NCBI GenBank assembly: GCA_900552395.1
Contig: URZJ01000082.1
Span: 1 to 7,444, forward strand
DNA length: 7,444 nt
Reading direction: 5' to 3'
From: an uncultured Collinsella sp.
Lineage (GTDB): Bacteria > Actinomycetota > Coriobacteriia > Coriobacteriales > Coriobacteriaceae
Shown: piece by piece, positions 1 to 5,514 of the stretch
How positions within the stretch are numbered: the stretch's first letter is position 1
Layout: each line of letters opens with the position of its first letter
Made by a program: the position numbers and the translations under genes
Notes under the pieces: generated by a model
The model's input: only the letters and a program-made list of their open reading frames with translations
What the model was told of the DNA's origin: nothing
The model's database searches: none

Positions 1-4
1 CCGG

Positions 5-28
5 TCCGCCGTTCGGCAGAACGGCGGA
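5..28 (-). terminator. Hairpin after livF, possible operon terminator
   Basis: Bases 5-14 pair perfectly with 19-28 (10 bp, 4-nt loop), starting 5 nt past the livF stop codon on the minus strand. The position at the end of the liv operon fits a transcription terminator or an mRNA-stabilising 3' end. Only four further bases are visible beyond the stem before the window ends, and these read CCGG on the minus strand rather than a T run. A classical intrinsic terminator is therefore not proven. Confidence 0.5.
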
Positions 29-33
29 AGTCC

Positions 34-747
34 CTAGCCGCCCAGGTAAGCCTTGCGGACGTTGTCGTCGTGCAGGAGCTCTTGGCCGGTGCCGGTCATG
101 GTGATCTTGCCGGTCTCGAGCACGTAGCCGCGCGTGGCGATCGAGAGCGCCATCTGCGCGTTCTGCTCGACCAGGAGCACCGTGGTACCGGCTTTATGCA
201 GGTCCTCGACGATCTGGAAGATCTGCTCAATCAGAATCGGCGCCAGGCCCATGGAAGGCTCGTCGAGCATGAGCAGCTTGGGGTTACTCATAAGGGCGCG
301 CCCCATAACGAGCATCTGCTGCTCGCCGCCCGAAAGGGTGCCGGCGACCTGGCGACGGCGCTCCTTAAGGCGAGGGAACTGCTCGTAGACGCGCTCAAGG
401 CCCGGAGCAACCGTGGACTTGGGCTGCGTGTAGGCGCCCATCTCCAGGTTCTCCTCGACCGTCATCTGCAAAAAGGCGCGACGACCCTCGGGCACCTGGG
501 CCAGGCCCTTGCCAACCAGCTTGTCGGCAGGCGTATGGGTAATGTCCTCACCCATAAACTTGATGGAGCCGGTCTTGGAACGCAGCAGGCCCGAGACAGT
601 CTTAAGCGTTGTAGACTTGCCGGCACCGTTCGCGCCGATCAAGGCCACAATCTCACCCTCGTTGACGTTAAAGGAGATGTCCTTGATGGCGTGGATGGCG
701 CCGTACCAGACGTTGATGTTGTAGACGGAAAGCATCGGCTCTGCCAT
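34..747 (-). CDS. livF: Branched-chain amino acid ABC transporter ATP-binding protein LivF
   Basis: This is the second cytoplasmic ATPase of the LIV/HAAT importer. It pairs with LivG and drives uptake through LivH-LivM. The 237 residues match the usual length of LivF (about 235). Visible motifs are Walker A GANGAGKST (38-46), the signature LSGGEQQ (138-144) and Walker B LLMLDEP (158-164). The H-loop region reads VEQN (193-196), with glutamine where most ABC ATPases have histidine. This VEQN form is typical of LivF and separates it from LivG. The ATG directly follows the livG stop (TAAATG, no gap). A purine-rich ribosome site (AAGGGGGAG, near 754-762) lies inside the livG 3' end, so translation is probably coupled to livG. 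It is the last gene of the operon. Family assignment is secure; the exact substrate is inferred from the family. Confidence 0.96.
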   Translation of the reverse strand: MAEPMLSVYNINVWYGAIHAIKDISFNVNEGEIVALIGANGAGKSTTLKTVSGLLRSKTGSIKFMGEDITHTPADKLVGKGLAQVPEGRRAFLQMTVEENLEMGAYTQPKSTVAPGLERVYEQFPRLKERRRQVAGTLSGGEQQMLVMGRALMSNPKLLMLDEPSMGLAPILIEQIFQIVEDLHKAGTTVLLVEQNAQMALSIATRGYVLETGKITMTGTGQELLHDDNVRKAYLGG

Positions 748-1608
748 TTAGTTCTCCCCCTTATCCTGCTTGCCCAGATACGCCTCGATAACAGCGTCGT
801 TGTTCTGGATTTCCTCTGCCGTGCCCTTGGCGATGACCTTACCAAAGTTGAGCACGCAGATGCCCTCGCAGATATTCATGACGAGCGACATGTCGTGCTC
901 GATAAGCATGATGGCAATGCCAAAGGTGTCGCGAATCTTAACGATGTTCGCCATGAGCTCCGCGGTCTCGGACGGATTCATGCCGGCGGCAGGCTCGTCA
1001 AGCAGCAGTAGCTTGGGGTTGGTGGCAAGCGCGCGGACAATCTCCAGACGACGCTGGGCGCCATAAGGCAGCGAACCGGCCTGCTCATTTGCCAGATGCT
1101 CCATATCAAAGATGGAGAGCAGCTCCATGGCGCGCTCATGGGCGGCCTTCTCGTGCTTCCAATACGTCGGCAGACGCAGCACGCCCTCAAAACCGGAGTA
1201 GCGCTCCTGGTTGTGCAGACCGACCTTAACGTTGTCCTCCACCGTCATAGTGTTGAACAAGCGGATGTTTTGGAACGTACGGGCGATGCCCATGCGGTTG
1301 ACCTGATAGACCGACTTGCCCGAGGTGTCCTCACCGTCGAGCAGGATGGTGCCGTGCGTGGGCTGGTACACCTTGGTGAGCAGGTTGAAGACCGTGGTCT
1401 TACCGGCACCATTGGGGCCAATCAGGCCGGCGATCTCGGTCTTGCCGATAGTCAGGCTAAAGTCGTCGACTGCCTTAAGACCACCGAACTCAATGCCCAG
1501 GTGGATGCACTCGAGCGCCGGGCGCTGGCCCAGATCGCGATCGGGAACGATGGCGCCAGAAGGATACGGGACCATCTTGCCCTTGTTGAACTCAAATTTA
1601 CTGGGCAT
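748..1608 (-). CDS. livG: Branched-chain amino acid ABC transporter ATP-binding protein LivG
   Basis: This is the first cytoplasmic ATPase of the importer, 286 residues from the chosen start. Motifs in this numbering are Walker A GPNGAGKTT (64-72), Q-loop FQNIRLF (112-118), a LivG-style signature LPYGAQRR (180-187), Walker B LLLLDEP (200-206) and H-loop IEHDM with His238. I chose ATG 1608 because a strong AAGGAGG (1618-1624) sits 9 nt upstream. The reading frame can be extended to a TTG at 1635, but that would run through the Shine-Dalgarno sequence. The start overlaps the end of livM by 11 nt, which suggests translational coupling. Compared with E. coli LivG from memory, about 26 extra residues precede the conserved beginning of the ATPase fold (near residue 30). 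An internal ATG at 1575 would remove part of this extension but has a weaker ribosome site. Confidence 0.95.
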   Translation of the reverse strand: MPSKFEFNKGKMVPYPSGAIVPDRDLGQRPALECIHLGIEFGGLKAVDDFSLTIGKTEIAGLIGPNGAGKTTVFNLLTKVYQPTHGTILLDGEDTSGKSVYQVNRMGIARTFQNIRLFNTMTVEDNVKVGLHNQERYSGFEGVLRLPTYWKHEKAAHERAMELLSIFDMEHLANEQAGSLPYGAQRRLEIVRALATNPKLLLLDEPAAGMNPSETAELMANIVKIRDTFGIAIMLIEHDMSLVMNICEGICVLNFGKVIAKGTAEEIQNNDAVIEAYLGKQDKGEN

Positions 1609-2677
1609 CGACTGCCACCTCCTTCTTGGAAGCAAAGCGGTCCTTAATGCGTGCGAAGAACGCCTTGAGCTGCGGGTTGTTGGTAAAGATCATGACCAGG
1701 ATCAGCACGATGGCGTAGATGAGCATGCGGTAGTCCGAGAACTGACGGAGCAGCTCGGGAAGCACCGTGAGCAACGCCGCCGCGATGACGGAGCCGCGCA
1801 TATTGCCCAGACCGCCCAGGACCACGAACACCAGGATGAGGATGGACGTGTTGAAGTCGAACTTGGTAGCGGAAAGCTGCGAGAAGTTACCGCCGAAGAG
1901 GGCTCCGGCAGCGCCGGCGAGAGCGGCGGAAACCACGAAGGCGATCATGCGGTACTCGGTGACGGAGATGCCCACGGACTCGGCAGCGATCTTGTTGTCG
2001 CGCACGGCCATAATGGCACGGCCGGTACGGCTGCGAACCAGGTTGAGTACGATCACGAGCGCAACCATGACCAGGATGGCACCGGCGAGGAAGGTCGAGT
2101 ACGTCGACACGCCCGAGGCGCCCTGCGCGCCCTTGATGATGGCGGTGCCGTCCTCGAGCAGGTGCAGGTCGTCGATCGTGGAGTTACCCGTGATGTTAAA
2201 GATCACGTGCAGGCCGCGGGAGTCGACGCCCACGATAAGGCAAGTAACGATCTCTTTGATGATCTCGCCAAAAGCCAGGGTCACGATGGCCAGATAGTCG
2301 CCGCTCAGGCGCAGGACCGGGATGCCGATCAAGAAGCCCAAGATGGCAGCGGCGATAGCACCGACCACGATGCTGATGATAAGGCGCACCGGATCGGAGG
2401 GAACGGCGCTCTCCAGCGCGACCGCGGTAACGATGCCCGTATAGGCGCCGACGCTCATAAAGCCCGCGTGGCCCAGCGACAAGTCGCCCGCGATGCCGAC
2501 GACGAGGTTGAGGGAGATGGCCATGACGATATAGGCCGTGATGGGAACCAGCTGACCGGCGATCATGCGCGGAATCATGTGGTTGGACTGCATAAAGAAC
2601 ACGATGGCGAACGCCACAAGGCACATGGCGTACGTAACAAAGTCGTGACGCGTCTGCTTGTCTTTAAGAAACTTCAT
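1598..2677 (-). CDS. livM: Branched-chain amino acid ABC transporter permease LivM
   Basis: This integral membrane permease (BPD_transp_2 family) forms the translocation pore together with LivH. From ATG 2677 it has 359 residues and many hydrophobic segments, for example about 16-30, 45-62, 98-120, 196-214 and 276-306. The family motif LSLGHAGFM is at 66-74. A cytoplasmic coupling-loop-like segment (about 214-237, containing GRAIMAVRDNKIAAESVGI) would contact the ATPases. A GTG at 2686 directly abuts the livH stop (TAGGTG) and would add three residues. Both starts have possible ribosome sites: AGGTGA before the ATG and AGAAGG before the GTG. An apparent insertion of some 25-30 residues (about 157-185) lies before the GAQGASG segment, where the E. 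coli protein has a short loop. The C-terminal tail is Lys-rich and probably cytoplasmic. Confidence 0.94.
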   Translation of the reverse strand: MKFLKDKQTRHDFVTYAMCLVAFAIVFFMQSNHMIPRMIAGQLVPITAYIVMAISLNLVVGIAGDLSLGHAGFMSVGAYTGIVTAVALESAVPSDPVRLIISIVVGAIAAAILGFLIGIPVLRLSGDYLAIVTLAFGEIIKEIVTCLIVGVDSRGLHVIFNITGNSTIDDLHLLEDGTAIIKGAQGASGVSTYSTFLAGAILVMVALVIVLNLVRSRTGRAIMAVRDNKIAAESVGISVTEYRMIAFVVSAALAGAAGALFGGNFSQLSATKFDFNTSILILVFVVLGGLGNMRGSVIAAALLTVLPELLRQFSDYRMLIYAIVLILVMIFTNNPQLKAFFARIKDRFASKKEVAVDAQ

Positions 2678-2686
2678 AACGCTCAC

Positions 2687-3568
2687 CTACACCTTCTCGG
2701 GGACGTACTTGCCCAAGAGGCCGGCAGGCTTGACGAGCAGGACGATGATCAAAACACCAAAGACGATGGAGTTGGCAAGGCTCGTGGAAATGTAGGCCTG
2801 CGCCATCGCCTCGATGATGCCGATGAGAATGCCACCGACAAAGGCACCGGGGATGGAGCCGATGCCGCCGAAAACGGCAGCGTCGAAGGCCTTGATGCCA
2901 GGCATGGCGCCCGTGGTGGGCTGCAGGACCGGCGAGTAGGAGCACAGGAGCACACCGGCGATGGCAGCAAGGGCGGAGCCGATAGCAAACGTCATCGAGA
3001 TGGTGCGGTTGACGTTGATGCCCATGAGCTGAGCGGCGGCTTTGTCCTCGGACACGGCACGCATTGCCTTGCCCATCTTGGTCTTACCTGTAAAGAACAT
3101 CAGGCCGGCCATGATAACCAGGCAGGCGACGATGGTGACGAGCGATACGGCGCTCACGTTAAACTTGGCCAAGAACTCCGGCACCGGGAAGGTGACGAGC
3201 GAAGTGAAGTTCTTGGGCGTGGCGCCCCACAGAAGCTGCGCGGCATTCTGCAGGAAGTAGGACACGCCGATGGCCGTGATCAAAACGGCCAGCGGGCCTG
3301 CTTGGCGCAGCGGCTTATAGGCCAGACCCTCAATGAGAACACCGAGAACCGTGCAGACAACGCAAGAGAGAATTACAGATGCCCAGCCCGGGAGGCCGAG
3401 ATACGACGTGGCACAGAACGAGACATAGGCACCGACCATGATGACGTCGCCGTGAGCGAAGTTGAGCATCTTGGCGATACCGTAGACCATGGTGTAGCCC
3501 AACGCGATGATGGCGTAGACGCTGCCCATGGACAGGCCGTTGACCAGGTATTGGATAAAGACCGTCAT
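2687..3568 (-). CDS. livH: Branched-chain amino acid ABC transporter permease LivH
   Basis: This is the second pore-forming permease, 293 residues from ATG 3568, close to the usual 290-310. Typical LivH features are the N-terminal GLSMGSVYAIIALGYTMVYG (11-30), LNFAHGDVIMVGAY (35-48), the coupling-loop-like GKAMRAVSEDKAAAQLMGI (166-184) and AVFGGIGSIPGAFVGG (231-246). The rest is mostly hydrophobic membrane segments. The start is chosen because AAGGGGG (about 3579-3585) lies about 9 nt upstream. An ATG at 3577 would sit directly on this site with no spacing. The longer frame to a TTG at 3661 would run through intergenic stem-loops. The stop codon TAG is followed at once by the possible GTG start of livM. 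It acts in the cytoplasmic membrane as a heterodimer with LivM. Confidence 0.95.
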   Translation of the reverse strand: MTVFIQYLVNGLSMGSVYAIIALGYTMVYGIAKMLNFAHGDVIMVGAYVSFCATSYLGLPGWASVILSCVVCTVLGVLIEGLAYKPLRQAGPLAVLITAIGVSYFLQNAAQLLWGATPKNFTSLVTFPVPEFLAKFNVSAVSLVTIVACLVIMAGLMFFTGKTKMGKAMRAVSEDKAAAQLMGINVNRTISMTFAIGSALAAIAGVLLCSYSPVLQPTTGAMPGIKAFDAAVFGGIGSIPGAFVGGILIGIIEAMAQAYISTSLANSIVFGVLIIVLLVKPAGLLGKYVPEKV

Positions 3569-3707
3569 GTTCCACATCCCCCTTTCGAATAGGTTTCCAG
3601 TTAATGTATGAAACAGGGACGTTACACTGTCCCTAGATACCAAGCAAGCAGGGAAGGCCAAAACCTCCCCTGCCTGGGATCAAAACCGCTCTATGTAAGG
3701 CGGCTTA
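3569..3707 (-). promoter_or_regulatory. livK-livH spacer with stem-loops
   Basis: This 139-nt gap is the only large one inside the operon. In the minus-strand transcript three foldable elements follow the livK stop. The first is a weak 7-bp stem (3683-3689 with 3700-3706, one G-U) followed by few T residues. The second is a good 10-bp stem (3648-3657 with 3664-3673, one G-U, loop of 6). The third is a 6-bp stem (3615-3620 with 3629-3634, loop of 8). None has a strong T run, so full termination is unlikely. In binding-protein operons such spacers often attenuate transcription or protect the upstream mRNA from 3' decay, raising binding protein over permease. That role is inferred here. Confidence 0.5.
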
Positions 3708-4895
3708 TTAGGCCTGTACGTACTTGCCGTCGGTGATGACGTACGCCGTGGGCTCCTTCTGGACCTGGCCCTTATCGTTCCAGGTAAGCTTGCCGGTCAG
3801 ACCGTCAACGGTAATCTTGAGCATAGCCTTGGACAGTTTATCAGCGACCTCGGTCGGGTCGGCGTCGACACCAAGACCGGCCTCTTTGAGGGCCTCGGCC
3901 ACCGCGTGCACGCCGTCGTAGGCGTCGGCGGCAAACTGGTCGGGAGTATCGCCGTACTTATCCTTGTAAGCGTTGACGAAGTCGGCGTTCTTCTCGTCGT
4001 CGGCGGAGAACGGGGTCATGAGCAGCAGACCCTCGGCAAGAGAGGTGTCGAAGCCCTCAACGCCCAGGATGCCGTCCATGCCGTCGCAGCCCATCATCTT
4101 GACGTCGTAGCCCATGTCCTTGGCGTTCTTGAGCAGGACGGACGCCGGCGTGTAGTAGATCGGCGCAAAGATCATGGTGGCACCGGCCTGCTTGGCCTTG
4201 GTCAGCTGGTTGGTAAAGCTCGTGGCGGAGTCGTCCTTAAAGGTCTCCTCGTCAACAACCTCGAGCTTGGACTCAGCGGCCTGGGCCTTAAAGGAATCCG
4301 CGATGCCCGAAGAATAGGCGTCGCCAGAGTTATAGAACAGCACGAACTTCTCGTCCGCATACTTCTGCGCCAGGAACTTGGCAGCGTTGACACCCTGGTT
4401 GGGGTCGGTAAAGCAAACCTGGAAGACGCAATCCTTGCCGTCGGTGACGTCCTCGGAGGACGCGGACGGGGTGATCATGAACGTCTTGGGGTCGTTACCA
4501 CACTCGGCGGCAACGGCAACCGACGCACCCGTGGTGGTCGGGCCGACGAGGGCCTGCATGCCCCAGTCGAGCAGAGTATTAAAGGCGTTGACGGCCTTCT
4601 CGCCGTCGGCCTGATCATCCTCGGCCTTGCTGGCAAGCGGCAGCTCCTTGGTCGAGAAATCCTTGCAGCCAAGCTCGACGCCCTGGGTAACGGACTTGCC
4701 GTAGGACGCGTTAGCGCCGGTCAGCGGGCCGATGGTGCCGATCTTAAACGAAGCGTCGCTCGAAGCGGAACCGCTGTCGCCGCCGTTGGAGGAGCAACCA
4801 GCTAGAATGGACATCGCCCCCAGACCTGCTGCGCTCGCGATAACGCTCCTGCGATTCATAACAGGGTTTAATGACTTACCGGTGAGGCTCGACAT
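3708..4895 (-). CDS. livK: Branched-chain amino acid ABC transporter substrate-binding lipoprotein LivK
   Basis: This is the extracellular solute-binding protein (type I periplasmic-binding fold, Peripla_BP_6) that captures the amino acid and delivers it to LivHM. It has 395 residues. The N-terminal signal includes Arg-Arg (15-16), a hydrophobic core and a lipobox LAGC with Cys34. After cleavage and lipidation it would be tethered to the outer face of the membrane, as expected in a Gram-positive cell. The NRRSVIA start of the signal resembles a twin-arginine motif without being a clear match. The mature part begins after a Gly/Ser/Asp-rich linker with KIGTIGPLTG (51-60). The PTTTGA (119-124) and PSAS (143-146) segments correspond to ligand-binding loops of the family. 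AGGAG (4902-4906) lies 6 nt before the ATG; ATG at Met13 is an alternative without a good ribosome site. A decayed second copy lies upstream at 5167-5298. The branched-chain ligand is inferred from the family; such proteins can bind other amino acids or amides. Confidence 0.95.
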   Translation of the reverse strand: MSSLTGKSLNPVMNRRSVIASAAGLGAMSILAGCSSNGGDSGSASSDASFKIGTIGPLTGANASYGKSVTQGVELGCKDFSTKELPLASKAEDDQADGEKAVNAFNTLLDWGMQALVGPTTTGASVAVAAECGNDPKTFMITPSASSEDVTDGKDCVFQVCFTDPNQGVNAAKFLAQKYADEKFVLFYNSGDAYSSGIADSFKAQAAESKLEVVDEETFKDDSATSFTNQLTKAKQAGATMIFAPIYYTPASVLLKNAKDMGYDVKMMGCDGMDGILGVEGFDTSLAEGLLLMTPFSADDEKNADFVNAYKDKYGDTPDQFAADAYDGVHAVAEALKEAGLGVDADPTEVADKLSKAMLKITVDGLTGKLTWNDKGQVQKEPTAYVITDGKYVQA

Positions 4896-4916
4896 GCGGC
4901 TCTCCTCTCAAATCTC

Positions 4917-4962
4917 GTCGGGTTTTGGTTACCCGACAGGCCATCCTTCGCCGTGTTCGGCG
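4917..4962 (-). promoter_or_regulatory. livK 5' leader with two hairpins
   Basis: Two stem-loops precede livK on the minus strand. The first pairs 4949-4953 with 4958-4962 (5 bp, GC-rich, 4-nt loop). The second pairs 4917-4923 with 4931-4937 (7 bp perfect, 7-nt loop) and ends about 10 nt upstream of the ribosome site. They could stabilise the message or control translation. No known riboswitch class, T-box or leader peptide rich in Leu, Ile or Val codons is recognisable. Confidence 0.4.
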
Positions 4963-4970
4963 TTCGCAAA

Positions 4971-5100
4971 ATAGTAGACGCTTTAGTTGAGAAAAGTGGC
5001 GATTATTTCAACTTTTCTTTTGTTTTGTCCGTTTATCCATAATTATGCGTATTTCTATTGGTTTATGCAGTTTAGCCACTTTATTGTGTAAAAGTAATGT
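4971..5100. promoter_or_regulatory. AT-rich control region upstream of livK
   Basis: Only 40 of 130 bases are G or C, far below the flanking genes. It contains a perfect 10-bp palindrome CATAATTATG (5038-5047). It also holds a perfect 8-bp inverted repeat, AAAGTGGC at 4993-5000 and GCCACTTT at 5075-5082, and a 7-bp one, GAAAAGT (4991-4997) with ACTTTTC (5011-5017). These are plausible regulator sites, but I cannot assign a regulator. I see no convincing gene on either strand here. Confidence 0.5.
5002..5031 (-). promoter_or_regulatory. Candidate liv operon promoter
   Basis: On the minus strand CGGACA (5031-5026, 4 of 6 to the -35 consensus) is followed after 18 nt by AATAAT (5007-5002, 5 of 6 to the -10 consensus). 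Transcription would start near 4995 and give a leader of about 100 nt containing both hairpins. The AAAGTGGC repeat arm (4993-5000) would then overlap the start site. A weaker alternative is TACACA (5090-5085) with CATAAA (5067-5062). The match is moderate and unproven. Confidence 0.35.
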
Positions 5101-5166
5101 TTCCATTCCGTTACAAGCGCCCCTGTCCTGATTAAAACAGCCTCACCGACCGCGTTTTGTACGCAC

Positions 5167-5298
5167 CTATGCGGCGATGTACTTGCCGTCCTAAATCACC
5201 GAAGTCAGCGTTCTTCTCGCCGTCGGCGGAGAACGGTGACATGAGCAGCACACCCTCGGCAAGAGAGGTGTCGAAGCCCTCGGACCGTTCATGCCGTC
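5167..5298 (-). pseudogene. Decayed fragment of a second livK copy
   Basis: Three blocks of livK appear here in livK order and on the same strand. Block 1, 5285-5298, matches livK 4072-4085 at 13 of 14 bases (DGMDG, read here as DGMNG). Block 2, 5201-5281, matches livK 3978-4058 at 76 of 81 bases (residues 280-306) with substitutions L290V, T294S and D300G. Block 3, 5167-5199, encodes VI, a stop, then DGKYIAA and a final TAG, matching the livK C-terminus VITDGKYVQA; 11 bases (5180-5190) are identical. A net 10-nt loss between blocks 1 and 2 and a net 236-nt loss between blocks 2 and 3 both shift the frame, so no protein can be made. Homology may extend weakly to about 5340 (GCAAACCT at 5313-5320 also occurs in livK at 4413-4420). 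The likely origin is a tandem livK duplication whose upstream copy collapsed. Confidence 0.85.
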
Positions 5299-5514
5299 TC
5301 TTGCGGTACAGGGCAAACCTTATGGTGCAAACGTTGACAGTTTGTTACGGAGTTCCGTTTGTAGCGAGCATGTTTCCAATGTTTCCGCAGCGTTTCGGGG
5401 GTGTCGTTTTGTGCGACTCCTGTTGCCTGGCGAGCACACGCCCTCGGTTCACGCTAGAATGCACTCAACCTTTAAGCGGTTAATCCATCCATAAGATGCA
5501 CGAAGGAGCTATCT
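5299..5514 (+). promoter_or_regulatory. hom upstream region, promoter uncertain
   Basis: No gene is supported here. TAGAAT (5455-5460) is a 5-of-6 match to a -10 element and would place the hom transcript start near 5467, about 48 nt before the ATG, but no -35 element lies at the proper distance. A perfect TTGACA occurs at 5334-5339 without a fitting -10 element 16-18 nt downstream. The octamer ATGTTTCC is repeated in tandem at 5370-5377 and 5379-5386. AAGGAG at 5503-5508 is the hom ribosome binding site. I see no T-box, threonine/isoleucine leader peptide or other known attenuator. Confidence 0.35.

Noticed and set aside
70..1011. A 313-codon plus-strand open frame opposite livF and livG
   Set aside because: It lies antisense to two ATPase genes with all their motifs and shows no domain of its own.
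1606..1635. Longer LivG from the TTG at 1635, and likewise LivH from the TTG at 3661
   Set aside because: Both extensions read through strong Shine-Dalgarno sequences that point to the downstream ATG codons at 1608 and 3568.
1316..3592. A 758-codon plus-strand open frame opposite livG, livM and livH
   Set aside because: The translation is rich in His, Asp, Gly and Arg without any family motif and is a codon-bias shadow of three well-supported genes on the minus strand.
4876..4944. A 22-codon upstream ORF on the minus strand overlapping the livK start out of frame
   Set aside because: Its ATG directly touches the only AAGG, with no spacing, and the peptide is not enriched in Leu, Ile or Val, so a leader-peptide attenuator is not supported.
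5008..5040. A 10-codon minus-strand ORF encoding a Lys-rich peptide in the AT-rich region
   Set aside because: No ribosome binding site is present, and it overlaps the candidate promoter; this length is expected by chance in A-rich DNA.
5096..5386. AATGTTTCC at 5096-5104 and 5378-5386 flanking the livK remnant, like a 9-bp target duplication
   Set aside because: A 9-base match within a 600-bp spacer is likely by chance, there are no terminal inverted repeats or transposase remains, and the remnant is explained by tandem duplication.
5157..5483. A 108-codon plus-strand frame in the hom-livK spacer
   Set aside because: It begins at TTG without a ribosome site and runs antisense through the livK remnant; the protein resembles nothing I recognise.
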